A program made the translations under genes and the position numbers. Shown here one piece after another: positions 8,296 to 16,668 of a DNA stretch of 64,000 nt; within the stretch, counting starts at the first letter, position 1; each line of letters begins with the position of its first letter. The notes below the pieces were generated by a model. The model was not told where the DNA came from. It did not search any database and was given only the letters and a program-made list of their open reading frames with translations. This DNA comes from F-183 sp964627455 (lineage in GTDB: Bacteria > Acidobacteriota > Terriglobia > Bryobacterales > Bryobacteraceae), in NCBI GenBank assembly GCA_964627455.1, contig CAZVKC010000022.1, positions 1 to 64,000 on the forward strand, written 5' to 3'.

Positions 8296-8958
8296 ATGCG
8301 GCGCCGGCGCTGGCTCCTGTATTCCGGATCCCTGCTTCTACTTGCTTTCCTGATCGTGGCGATCGTGGACTGGCAATTCGTGCGCGCGGCGCGCGACAGG
8401 CGGTACACGCGGGTCGAGGAGATCCCGCATCGCAAGGTCGCGCTGCTGCTGGGAACCGGCAAATACCTGCAGGGATCCTCGAGTCGCGAGAATCCGATGT
8501 ATCGCTACCGCGTGGAGGCCGCGGCCGCGCTGTGGCATGCGAGCAAGGTCGAATTCATCCTCGCGAGCGGCGATCACGGGACCGCCGACTATGACGAACC
8601 TTCTGACATGACGCGCGATCTGGTGGCGCTTGGCGTTCCCCACGAGGCAATCTATCGCGACTACGCCGGATTTCGCACCCTCGATTCGATCGTTCGCGCG
8701 CAACACGTCTTCGGCTTGAAGCAGTGCACGATCGTTTCCCAGGGGTTCCACAACGAACGCGCGTTGTATCTGGCCCGCGCCTCCGGTCTCGATGCGATCG
8801 CCTTCGACGCAGCCGATGTTCCATTTGCGTGGGCGCTCAAAACTCACCTTCGCGAAAAGATCGCGCGTGTTGCGGCAATGGTCGATGTCCACGTGCTGCA
8901 CACAAAGCCGCGCTACTACGGAAAGCGCATCGAAATCGGCAGGGAGCCTCCGGTATGA
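8296..8958 (+). CDS. SanA/YdcF/ElyC-like DUF218 membrane-anchored protein
   Basis: About 220 residues: an Arg-rich start and one N-terminal membrane helix (WLLYSGSLLLLAFLIVAIVD), then a DUF218 domain with VALLLGTGKYLQ, RVEAAAALWHASKVEFILASG, FRTLDSIVRAQHVFG and IVSQGFHNERALYLARASGL. SanA and ElyC homologues act in envelope integrity or vancomycin sensitivity; biochemical activity is unclear. ATG 8296 is preferred to the TTG two codons earlier. The gene lies 37 bases after the flavin reductase-like gene and 12 before the next, so it can be part of the same transcript, though functionally unrelated. Confidence 0.83.
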   Translation: MRRRRWLLYSGSLLLLAFLIVAIVDWQFVRAARDRRYTRVEEIPHRKVALLLGTGKYLQGSSSRENPMYRYRVEAAAALWHASKVEFILASGDHGTADYDEPSDMTRDLVALGVPHEAIYRDYAGFRTLDSIVRAQHVFGLKQCTIVSQGFHNERALYLARASGLDAIAFDAADVPFAWALKTHLREKIARVAAMVDVHVLHTKPRYYGKRIEIGREPPV

Positions 8959-8970
8959 TGGGGGATCATT

Positions 8971-10398
8971 ATGATGCGCCCCCTCCACCGTCGCGCGTTT
9001 CTCGGCGCCTGCAGTGCGGGTCTGCCGGCATTCAGCAGCATCGCGGCGGATACGCCGGTCGATATCGGTAACCGCCGGGAGTTATTCGTGGACGACACAC
9101 TGGTGGAGTCGCTCACGGGCGACGCCCAGTTGCGCCTCGCGACGCCGATGCCACGCGAAACAGTGCTGAAACTCGACAGGCCGCATGAGGGTCCGTTCAG
9201 CGCGTATTTCACAATTCTCATTTGCGACGACAAGAAGTACCGCCTGTATTATCGCGGCGTTCCCGACGCCGGGCAGGACGGACGCGGCAACGAGGTCACC
9301 TGCTACGCCGAGTCGGCGGATGGCCTGCAATTCACCAAGCCGGCGAACAACATCCTGCTCTCGAATCAGCCCCCGTTTCAGCACAACTTCTGCCCGTTCG
9401 TGGACCGTAATCCGCGCACGTCGACCGGCCGTTACAAAGCGCTGAGCGGCATTGCCAGCAGCGGTCTGCGTGCGTGGACCTCAGACGACGCCGTCCATTG
9501 GAAGCAGTTGCGCAATGAGCCGGTGATGCCGGCAACCAAACTGCCGATGTTCGATTCGCAGAACCTCGCGTTCTACTCCGAACACGAAGGTTGCTACGTC
9601 GCGTATGTGCGGCAGTTCCGCAACATGATCCGGTCCATTGTGCGCGCCACGAGTTCGGATTTCATCAACTGGACGCCATTTGAACCGCTCGAGATCGAAG
9701 GCGCTCAAGAGCACCTGTACACGAACCAGTTGCATCCGTATTTCCGCGCGCCGCACATTTACGTAGGCATCGCTGCGCGCTTCCTGCCGGGACGCCAGGT
9801 GCTTTCGGACGAAGAAGCGAAGCAGGTGGGCGTCGTTGCGGGTTATTACAAGGACACCTCGGACAGCGTTCTCATCACAACACGCGGCGGCAACCGGATC
9901 CAGCGCACGCATCGCGACGGTTTCCTGCGGCCGGGCTATGGATTATCGCGCTGGTCGAGCCGCGGAAACTATCCAGCGCTGAACATCGTGCCGGCCGGAA
10001 GTGACGCCAGCGAGATGAGCTTCTACGTGAACCGTGACTACGGCCAGCCGTCGAACTACCTGCAGCGGATCGCCTTGCGCACGGATGGCCTCGCGAGCGT
10101 TCACGCGGGCTGGCGTAGCGGGCAGGTGATGACCAGGCCGCTGTCGTTCACAGGGCGCGAGCTGGAGGTGAACTACGCGACCAGCGCGGCGGGCTCCCTG
10201 CGGGTCGGGATCATCCCAGCCGACCAGGGAGTAGCGGGCAGAGCACTGACGGAATGCGACGAGTTGATCGGGGACCGGCTGGATCGCGTGGTCCGCTGGC
10301 GAGGGAATCCGGATGTCGCGGCGCTCGCCGGCAAGCCCGTCCGGTTGGTTTTCCAACTGCGTGACGCGGACCTGTACAGTTACCGGTTCCGCGGCTAA
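8971..10398 (+). CDS. Tat-exported beta-propeller glycoside-hydrolase-like protein
   Basis: A 475-residue protein with a twin-arginine-like signal (LHRRAFLGACSAGLPAFSSI), then a mature part whose repeats (NRRELFVDDTLVES, DDKKYRLYYRG, NEVTCYAESADGLQFTKP, LRAWTSDDAVHWK, VRATSSDFINWTPFEPL) are typical of the five-bladed propeller seen in GH32/GH43-like proteins of Planctomycetes and Acidobacteria. Catalytic acids cannot be assigned. Its end overlaps the end of the convergent methyltransferase gene by 4 bases. Likely a periplasmic or secreted carbohydrate-active protein; the substrate is unknown. Confidence 0.72.
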   Translation: MMRPLHRRAFLGACSAGLPAFSSIAADTPVDIGNRRELFVDDTLVESLTGDAQLRLATPMPRETVLKLDRPHEGPFSAYFTILICDDKKYRLYYRGVPDAGQDGRGNEVTCYAESADGLQFTKPANNILLSNQPPFQHNFCPFVDRNPRTSTGRYKALSGIASSGLRAWTSDDAVHWKQLRNEPVMPATKLPMFDSQNLAFYSEHEGCYVAYVRQFRNMIRSIVRATSSDFINWTPFEPLEIEGAQEHLYTNQLHPYFRAPHIYVGIAARFLPGRQVLSDEEAKQVGVVAGYYKDTSDSVLITTRGGNRIQRTHRDGFLRPGYGLSRWSSRGNYPALNIVPAGSDASEMSFYVNRDYGQPSNYLQRIALRTDGLASVHAGWRSGQVMTRPLSFTGRELEVNYATSAAGSLRVGIIPADQGVAGRALTECDELIGDRLDRVVRWRGNPDVAALAGKPVRLVFQLRDADLYSYRFRG

Positions 10399-11084
10399 CT
10401 TCCCGACTTGGTGAAGATCAGCACGTGCTGCCGAGGCAGTTTGTCGATCTTCTGGCTGAGTTGAAAACCTTCGGCCTCGAGTTCCATTTTCACTTCCTTG
10501 ACGCTCATCTTGTGCTCGGGCCGGATGGGCACCTCCGGATCCTCTTTGCGATATTCGAGAAGCACAAGGCGGCCGTCCGGTTTGAGTGCGGTCCGCATTT
10601 TGCGCAGCATCGCCTGCGGCTGCGAGAACTCATGGTAGACATCGACCATGATGATGAGGTCCAGGGTATTGGCTGGTAAGTTGGGGTCCGTCTCGGTAGC
10701 CAGAACGGTTTCGATATTGCGGATCTTCTCGCGTGCCGCGTTGCGGGCAAGGCGCTGGAGCATCGGCTCCTGCAGATCGCTCGCGTATACTTTCCCTTCC
10801 GGACCCACCTTACGCGCCATCCGGACGCTGAAGTAGCCTGTGCCGGCCCCGACATCCGCCACCACCATGCCCTTCTTGAGTTGCAGCAGGTCAACGGCGA
10901 GATTTGGATTCTCTTCCCAGTCCCGTTCCGGGCGTTCGAGCCAGTCTGCTCCCCCGTAGCCCATCACCATCGCGTACCGGCGGCCGGAAACCGGGTGGAT
11001 TCCTGGTTGCGCGCTTTGGGCCAGGGCCAAGTTTGTTACAGTGACGAACAGCCAGGCTGCACGCAGTATCAGAGATTGCTTCAT
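10395..11084 (-). CDS. Exported class I SAM-dependent methyltransferase-like protein
   Basis: About 229 residues from the ATG at 11084: signal-like segment LILRAAWLFVTVTNLALAQS, then GGADWLERPERDWEENPN and a Rossmann methyltransferase core with motif I VVADVGAGTGYFSVRMARKV, motif II YASDLQEPML, and LDLIIMVDVYHEFSQPQAML. This combination, a signal peptide on a SAM-binding domain, recurs in Acidobacteria and Planctomycetes annotation, but SAM is not expected outside the cytoplasm, so its site of action is puzzling. An extended frame reaches 11189 without added domains. The start codon shares the palindrome CATG with the divergent gene start. Confidence 0.75.
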   Translation of the reverse strand: MKQSLILRAAWLFVTVTNLALAQSAQPGIHPVSGRRYAMVMGYGGADWLERPERDWEENPNLAVDLLQLKKGMVVADVGAGTGYFSVRMARKVGPEGKVYASDLQEPMLQRLARNAAREKIRNIETVLATETDPNLPANTLDLIIMVDVYHEFSQPQAMLRKMRTALKPDGRLVLLEYRKEDPEVPIRPEHKMSVKEVKMELEAEGFQLSQKIDKLPRQHVLIFTKSGS

Positions 11085-11616
11085 GAACGGACCCTTTATC
11101 AATAGACGGCTGGCGCCCTGGAACCGGAGGGAATTTTTGTCCTTCGGGGGCGCCCTGGGCGGCGGGGCTGCGCTCCTGACTTCCTGCAAACCGCCAAAGA
11201 CTAAGATTAACCGGAAGACTACTCCGCTGGGAGAGCGAGCCGAAGTGGGCAGTCTTGTTTTCCTGGCTCTGGAAACGAAATGGTCTACTCAGTTCGGCGA
11301 GGTGCCGAGGATCCGGGTGCCGAAGAGCCATTTCCTGAGCATTCGCATTTCAATTACCAACCAGGGGGGCAGCAGCGCCGGTTGTCCGCTGCTTTCGCTC
11401 GTCGATGACGCTGATCAGCGATTCCCTGAGGTTGACGACGCCAAAGAGGTTGACGGGTGGCTGGGCCTGGTTCGGATCATTCAGCCTGGAAACACCGAGT
11501 TTGGCTGGATCGTCTTCGACGTTACTCCGTCGAACTATGCCTTGCGCTTGTCCGACGGCAACGCCGAGAACGAAAAAGTCGGTTACATCGAACTTCCGCT
11601 TCGCCTCGACAGCTAG
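11083..11616 (+). CDS. Tat-type lipoprotein with DUF4352-like beta-sandwich
   Basis: A 177-residue protein: NRREFLSFGGALGGGAALL followed by TSC gives a twin-arginine signal ending in a lipobox cysteine. The mature part (SLVFLALETKWSTQFGEV, SHFLSIRISITNQGG, FGWIVFDVTPSNYALRLSDG) resembles DUF4352/immunoglobulin-like accessory domains. The ATG at 11083 is used because the twin arginines require it; a TTG at about 11138 has a better-placed GGAGGG but would cut the RR motif. The start overlaps the methyltransferase start on the other strand, and the stop overlaps the sigma-factor stop in a shared CTAG. Function unknown. Confidence 0.7.
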   Translation: MNGPFINRRLAPWNRREFLSFGGALGGGAALLTSCKPPKTKINRKTTPLGERAEVGSLVFLALETKWSTQFGEVPRIRVPKSHFLSIRISITNQGGSSAGCPLLSLVDDADQRFPEVDDAKEVDGWLGLVRIIQPGNTEFGWIVFDVTPSNYALRLSDGNAENEKVGYIELPLRLDS

Positions 11617-12227
11617 GCGAGTAGCGTAGCGACTCCGCCCGATCCCTGGCGCTTCTCGAGACGGTTGCGAAGTTCCTGCCGGGCGCGCAGCAGGCGGGAT
11701 TTCGCCGCCGCAACCGAGATGCCCAGCCGGTCGGCGACCTCGGGCATCGGCAGTTCCTGCATGTCGCGAAGCAGGAATACGTTGCGCAGGAGCGGTGGAA
11801 TGCGGTTCACTTCGTGGTTCAGCACTTCGCCGAGTTCTGCTTCCGCCACCGTTTCTTCCGGACTTGGCTGCTCGTCGGGGAGTTCCAGAGTAAGCGAATC
11901 CTCGCCAACTGCCTCGTCAATGTAGAAGAAGCGAGCCCGCCGCGCCTGGCGCAGGCGCATCAGGCACTGATTCACCACAATGCGAGTCAGCCAGGTGGAG
12001 AATTTTGAATCCTGTTGAAACTGCCCGATATGCTCGTACGCCTTCCAGAGAGCATTCTGGACTTCGTCTTCAGCATCCTGTTTGTCTCTGAGGATCGACA
12101 AGGCCAATTTGAAGCAGCCCGACTGGTGGCGGCGGACCAACTCTGCAAATGCCTCTTGATCTCCAGCCTGAGATCGTGTAACTAATTGATCATCAGGGTA
12201 ATTCATCAGGTCGTTGAGACTTGTCAA
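11613..12227 (-). CDS. ECF-type RNA polymerase sigma factor
   Basis: A 204-residue sigma-70 family protein. Region 2: AFAELVRRHQSGCFKLALSI, DAEDEVQNALWKAYEHIGQF, FSTWLTRIVVNQCLMRLRQ. Region 4: IPPLLRNVFLLRDMQELPM and the helix-turn-helix VADRLGISVAAAKSRLLRAR. It directs polymerase to specific promoters, probably under envelope or stress control. No anti-sigma factor is adjacent on the same strand, unlike most ECF loci. It is divergent from an XRE-cupin regulator with about 17 bases between starts, so the promoters overlap the coding ends. An alternative ATG (MNYPDD) lies 7 codons in. Confidence 0.9.
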   Translation of the reverse strand: MTSLNDLMNYPDDQLVTRSQAGDQEAFAELVRRHQSGCFKLALSILRDKQDAEDEVQNALWKAYEHIGQFQQDSKFSTWLTRIVVNQCLMRLRQARRARFFYIDEAVGEDSLTLELPDEQPSPEETVAEAELGEVLNHEVNRIPPLLRNVFLLRDMQELPMPEVADRLGISVAAAKSRLLRARQELRNRLEKRQGSGGVATLLA

Positions 12228-12244
12228 AGAAAAACCCCCGGGGA

Positions 12245-12982
12245 ATGTCAGTAGCGAGGATGACCATGTTTGAAAGCAATGGAGACCCTAGCCCGTCTTC
12301 AGATTACACTGAAAACAATTTCAGTGCAATAGAAGGGGCCACAGGTGATTCCAGTGATGCTAAAATTCGATCACTGGTGGGCGAGGATAGCGAGAAGACA
12401 ATTCGACGGGCTTTATCCGCCTATGAGATTGGGCGGAAGCTTCGCCAGCTGCGCCTGAAGAAGAAGATCGCGCTGGTCGATCTGGGCAAGCACACCGGGC
12501 TGTCAGCCTCGATGTTGTCCCAATTGGAGAACGGAAAACTCATCCCGACCCTTCCGACGCTGGCTCGGATTGCCATGGTGTTCGATGTAGGAGTCGACTT
12601 TTTCTTCGTCGATAACAAGGCCCGCCGGATGTTCTCGGTGGTGCGGGCGGCGGAGCGGATCAAGTTCCCGGAGAATCAGGACGCAGCGAAACCGGCCTAT
12701 TTCTTCGAGTGTTTGGCGTACTCGATCCAGGACAAGTCGATCCAGTGCTACATGGCGGAGTTTCCCCGGCGGCTGGAAAACGAGGTCGTGGAGCACTCGC
12801 ATCAGGGCGCGGAGTTCATTCATCTTCTCGAAGGGCAGTTGGAGATCCGCTACCGGGACGAGATCAATCTCTTGAACGCTGGTGACAGCGTTTACTTCGA
12901 TGGGGCGGAGCTGCATTCCTATCGTGGATTGTCCAAGAATCCGGCGAAAGCCATCGTGATCACGACGGCGCCCAGGCCCTGA
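12245..12982 (+). CDS. XRE-family regulator with C-terminal cupin domain
   Basis: About 245 residues: an unstructured N-terminal tail, a helix-turn-helix (ALVDLGKHTGLSASMLSQLE, then NGKLIPTLPTLARIAMVFDV), and a C-terminal cupin (EVVEHSHQGAEFIHLLEGQL, LLNAGDSVYFDGAELHSYRG). HTH-cupin proteins sense small ligands and repress metabolic genes. Start choice is uncertain: ATG 12245 is listed, but the ATG at 12266 has GAGG at better spacing. Regulated targets may include the small gene just downstream and the TonB receptor, whose start overlaps the palindrome 13239-13250. Confidence 0.87.
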   Translation: MSVARMTMFESNGDPSPSSDYTENNFSAIEGATGDSSDAKIRSLVGEDSEKTIRRALSAYEIGRKLRQLRLKKKIALVDLGKHTGLSASMLSQLENGKLIPTLPTLARIAMVFDVGVDFFFVDNKARRMFSVVRAAERIKFPENQDAAKPAYFFECLAYSIQDKSIQCYMAEFPRRLENEVVEHSHQGAEFIHLLEGQLEIRYRDEINLLNAGDSVYFDGAELHSYRGLSKNPAKAIVITTAPRP

Positions 12983-13022
12983 GAAGCGGCTGGAACCGGT
13001 TTTAGCTAGACTGAATCGAAAC

Positions 13023-13190
13023 GTGATAAAAACGCAACTTTATCTGAAGGTCGAGTTCGAACACGACGAAGTTCGCGACGGCCAGAAGCTCTCGCTCGAA
13101 ATCACCAAAGCGATCCGGCGCATTTATGGAGTGCGCCAGGTCGAGATCCAAAACAGCATGTCGGAGGAACTTCCGGACCTTTCCGATTGA
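13023..13190 (+). CDS. Small 55-residue hypothetical protein
   Basis: A short frame with GTG start reading MIKTQLYLKVEFEHDEVRDG, then a charged middle (EITKAIRRIYGVRQVEIQNS) and an acidic end (MSEELPDLSD). Codon use looks like coding DNA and the product resembles a small alpha/beta fold (strand-helix-strand), but I do not recognise it. It lies 40 bases after the XRE-cupin gene and could share its transcript. Possible roles, such as a small regulatory partner, are speculation. Confidence 0.55.
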   Translation: MIKTQLYLKVEFEHDEVRDGQKLSLEITKAIRRIYGVRQVEIQNSMSEELPDLSD

Positions 13191-13238
13191 GCATGGCGAG
13201 TTGATATGATGTGTCGGCGCTCAAAGTTAGCGCTAAAC

Positions 13239-13250
13239 CCCAAGCTTGGG
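13239..13250. promoter_or_regulatory. 12-bp palindrome overlapping the TonB-receptor ribosome binding site
   Basis: CCCAAGCTTGGG is a perfect palindrome 13 bases before the ATG of the TonB receptor and overlaps the GGGAG that serves as its ribosome binding site. It could be an operator or simply chance; it contains a HindIII-type core. Confidence 0.3.
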
Positions 13251-13263
13251 AGACACATACTGT

Positions 13264-16200
13264 ATGGCGCATGGATCAATACGCCAACTCACTCTGCTCA
13301 TGACCATTCTCGCGGTGCTGACAGTGTCAGCAACTGCGCAGTCGATCTCCGGTGACCTCGTCGTCAAGGTGGGGGATTCCTCCTCCGCCGCCGTCGTGGG
13401 AGCCAAGCTGGTTTTGACGGAAGTCGAAACCAAAGTCCGCCAGGAATCGGTAACCGATACACAGGGCCTCGCCTTGCTGCTGCAGCTGAAGCCCGGGCTT
13501 TATCAGCTTGACGTTACGATGTCAGGCTTTCAACCGCAAACCGTCAAAGACATCCGCATTCAAGTCGGCCAGCGCGCCCGCGTCGATGTCGAGATGCAGG
13601 TTGGACAGCTCACCGAATCCGTCACGGTTTCCGCGGCGGCCACCACGCTGCTGAACAAAGAAAGCGCCGCCATCGGCCAGGTGCTCGAACACGAATCGAT
13701 CGTGAACCTGCCGCTCAGTGGACGCAACTTTATCCAACTCGCAACCCTCACGTCCGGCGCGGTGCCAATCGGCATCGGAACCTCACCCGCCTCGAGTTGG
13801 ACCGGCCGCAGCGATATGACTCTGTCGATCGCCGGCGGACGCGAATCCAACAACAGCTTCCTGCTGAACGGCATCGAGACCCGCAACGCGCGCTTCGGCA
13901 GCGTCGGCATCCGGCCTTCGATCGAAGCGATCCAGGAATTCAAGATCCAGCGTTCGACGTTCGGCGCCGAGTTCGGCCGCAGTTCCGCGGTTGTGAATAC
14001 GACGCTACGCGGCGGCACCAACGATCTGCACGGATCCGTCTTCGATTTCTGGCAGAATCGCGAACTCAACGGGACGGATTTCTTCCTCAACCGCACCGGA
14101 CGTTCCGCGCCTCCGCTGAACTTCCACAACTTCGGCACGGCGGTCGGTGGCCCGGTGATGATTCCGAAAGTTTACAACGGCAAGAACCGCACCTTCTGGT
14201 TCTTCAACTATGAAGGCCAACGGCAGCGGTCGAGTTCCGCGGCGACCGGCTTGTATCCGTCGCGTGCGCAGTTGCAGGGCAACCTCGCGGATGACAGCAC
14301 AGGCACGGGCATCTTCCCCACGGGATCTCCGGTCTGCGCCGCTGCGCCGACGAGCCGCAAGTGCGCCAATGTGTTCGATCCGCTCGCATCGCCGCGCGCG
14401 CCGTTTGCGGGCAACATCATTCCCGCGAGCCGGTTGGATCGCACCACGCAGCTGGCCGTGCCGTTCATGCCGGTTCCCAACGTGGCGATCACGCCGAACC
14501 TGCCATCGTTCCCGACCTTCAACACGGTGGGCACCCCGAGCCAGATCAATGACTGGGATCAGTACAACGTCCGCATCGATCACCAGGTGACATCGCGCGA
14601 TCAGATCTTCGGCACCTACTCGTGGTCGGATGAGACGCGCGACCTGAAAGCGCTTCGCCCATACGGCGGCGAAGGATTCCCGCTCAGCAACCGTCTCGTG
14701 ACGGCAACGTGGAACCGTACTTTCACACCCACGATCCTCAATGAATTCCGTTTCGGCTTCAACCGCAGCGTGACGTATCGCTTGTCCGAAACCTCCTTCA
14801 CTAAGGACTATGCGAAGGAAATTTTCGGCCTCAAGAACATCGCCACTGAGCCGATCGTATACGGCATTCCTGCCTTCAACGTGAATGGCTTCAGCGCGAC
14901 GGGTTCGATTTCGCAGGCAATCGGCGCCACCGACGAGAACCTGCAATTCACCGACAACTTCAGCGTGATCAAGGGCAAGCACAACATGCGTGCGGGCTTC
15001 CAGATCAGCCGGCAGTCGTACTTCCAGGTGACGAACTTCTCGGGCAATCCGTCATTCACCTTCGACGGCCGCTACAGCGGATTGCAGACCACTGCCGGCG
15101 TCGGCATCGCGGACTTCCTGCTCGGCACTCCCGCCAGCGCGGGCGGCGCCGTGGGCGACGGTCAGCAGGATATGCGCAGCACGTTCTATGGAGCCTACAT
15201 CCAGGACGACTGGCGGATCCTGCCGAACCTCACCATCAACATCGGTCTGCGTTACGAGTTCGCGCGCTCGCCCGTCGAGATCAACAACCACAGCCTGTTC
15301 TTCAGCCCGGAACTGAAAAAGGTGGTGCTCGCCGGACAGGGTGTGCGTCCCGACATCGTGGATCCGGACTACAACAACTGGGCGCCGCGTTTCGGCTTCA
15401 ACTGGAATCCGAAATTCCTCAAGAACTTCGTGGTTCGCGGCGGCGCGGGCATCTTCTACGCCACCGACAACTTCAACGAAGAACAGTTCAAGGTCAACGG
15501 ACCGCCGTTCTTCCAGGCGCAGACGCTGGTCGGCGACCCCAACACGCCGAACCTGTTCATGCGCGACATGCTGCCGTCGTTCAGCACGTCGCCTGCAATC
15601 AGCCCGTTCACGTTCGATCGCCTGAATCGCACGCCGTACGTGAGCCAGTGGAGCTTCGGCATCCAGAAGTCCTTCGGGACGAACTGGGTGTTGGAAGCAG
15701 AGTACGCGGGCAGCACCGGCAGCAAGCTGCCGCAGCGCCGCAACCTCAATGCCGGCCGCGTGGATCCGACGGGCCTCATCCCGATCGCCAACCGCATTCC
15801 GTTCACCGGCTTCGGACCCGGCATGCTGATCACCTACAACGGCGGCTGGTCGAACTACAACGCGCTCACCACCAAGATCGAACGCCGCTTCGCGCAGGGC
15901 CTCTACTTCCTGGGATCCTATACCTGGCAGAAGAGCCTCGACCTCGGCGCGACCGACGAATTCTCCACGATTTCGACGGAGTACAAGAAGTGGGACAAGG
16001 GCCGCAGCACCTTCGACGTGCCGCATCGCTTTGTCAGCAGCTTCGCGTATGAACTGCCGTTCGGAAAAGGCAAGAAGTTCGGCGGCAACATGAGCAAGGC
16101 CGCGGACCTGTTGCTTGGCGGCTGGCAGACCAACGGCATCCTGACCTTCTCGCAAGGCCAGTTCCAGACGTTGGGTCTCGGCTCCGACTGGATCAATGTG

Positions 16201-16575
16201 GGCAGCTTCTCGCGTTCGATTCCGAACGTGATCGGCGACCCGTTCGCGGGCACGTCGAAGCCGGACCGTTACTGGAACGCGTCGGCGTTCGATTTCCCTC
16301 GCGATGCGCAGGGCAACCGGATCCGCGTAGTCGGCAACGCCGGCCGCAATACGTTCCAGCAGCCCGGCATCAACAACTGGGATCTCAGCATGTTCAAGAA
16401 CTTCCGGTTCTCAGAACGCTTCAACACGCAGTTCCGCTGGGAGACCTTCAACAGTCTGAATCACACGCAGTTCGGCAGCGCGAACACCAACACGCAGAGT
16501 CCGACCTTCGGCGCGATCACCGGCACCCGCGTGACGGCGCGTCGCATGCAGTTGGGTCTCAAGCTGACCTGGTAA
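13264..16575 (+). CDS. TonB-dependent receptor with carboxypeptidase-regulatory-like domain (Oar-like)
   Basis: A 1103-residue outer-membrane receptor of the large acidobacterial family. Signal peptide LTLLMTILAVLTVSATAQS; a Cna-B/CarboxypepD-reg-like domain at about residues 25-110 (VVGAKLVLTEVETKV, LKPGLYQLDVTMSGF); a plug with LPLSGRNFIQLATLTSG, SIAGGRESNNSFLLNG and RSSAVVNTTLRGGTNDLHGS; and a barrel ending in the aromatic-rich strand TARRMQLGLKLTW. These receptors probably import sugars, peptides or other polymers' fragments using TonB energy. The ATG at 13264 follows TTGGGAG. It ends at a strong hairpin terminator. Neighbouring oxidoreductase and upstream XRE regulator suggest a nutrient-acquisition locus; the substrate is unknown. 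Confidence 0.92.
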   Translation: MAHGSIRQLTLLMTILAVLTVSATAQSISGDLVVKVGDSSSAAVVGAKLVLTEVETKVRQESVTDTQGLALLLQLKPGLYQLDVTMSGFQPQTVKDIRIQVGQRARVDVEMQVGQLTESVTVSAAATTLLNKESAAIGQVLEHESIVNLPLSGRNFIQLATLTSGAVPIGIGTSPASSWTGRSDMTLSIAGGRESNNSFLLNGIETRNARFGSVGIRPSIEAIQEFKIQRSTFGAEFGRSSAVVNTTLRGGTNDLHGSVFDFWQNRELNGTDFFLNRTGRSAPPLNFHNFGTAVGGPVMIPKVYNGKNRTFWFFNYEGQRQRSSSAATGLYPSRAQLQGNLADDSTGTGIFPTGSPVCAAAPTSRKCANVFDPLASPRAPFAGNIIPASRLDRTTQLAVPFMPVPNVAITPNLPSFPTFNTVGTPSQINDWDQYNVRIDHQVTSRDQIFGTYSWSDETRDLKALRPYGGEGFPLSNRLVTATWNRTFTPTILNEFRFGFNRSVTYRLSETSFTKDYAKEIFGLKNIATEPIVYGIPAFNVNGFSATGSISQAIGATDENLQFTDNFSVIKGKHNMRAGFQISRQSYFQVTNFSGNPSFTFDGRYSGLQTTAGVGIADFLLGTPASAGGAVGDGQQDMRSTFYGAYIQDDWRILPNLTINIGLRYEFARSPVEINNHSLFFSPELKKVVLAGQGVRPDIVDPDYNNWAPRFGFNWNPKFLKNFVVRGGAGIFYATDNFNEEQFKVNGPPFFQAQTLVGDPNTPNLFMRDMLPSFSTSPAISPFTFDRLNRTPYVSQWSFGIQKSFGTNWVLEAEYAGSTGSKLPQRRNLNAGRVDPTGLIPIANRIPFTGFGPGMLITYNGGWSNYNALTTKIERRFAQGLYFLGSYTWQKSLDLGATDEFSTISTEYKKWDKGRSTFDVPHRFVSSFAYELPFGKGKKFGGNMSKAADLLLGGWQTNGILTFSQGQFQTLGLGSDWINVGSFSRSIPNVIGDPFAGTSKPDRYWNASAFDFPRDAQGNRIRVVGNAGRNTFQQPGINNWDLSMFKNFRFSERFNTQFRWETFNSLNHTQFGSANTNTQSPTFGAITGTRVTARRMQLGLKLTW

Positions 16576-16595
16576 GCCAGTCGCGGTAAAAGACG

Positions 16596-16641
16596 AGAGC
16601 CGCGGTGGGTCCCGCAAGAATTGGGGACCTGCCGCGGCTCT
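16596..16641. terminator. Strong bidirectional hairpin terminator between convergent genes
   Basis: AGAGCCGCGG (16596-16605) pairs perfectly with CCGCGGCTCT (16632-16641); an inner GGTCCC/GGGACC stem extends it. TTTCGCGTTT follows on the plus strand. It lies between the stop of the TonB receptor and the stop of the convergent oxidoreductase. Confidence 0.85.
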
Positions 16642-16668
16642 TTCGCGTTTCCTGCAAGTACAGTCAGC

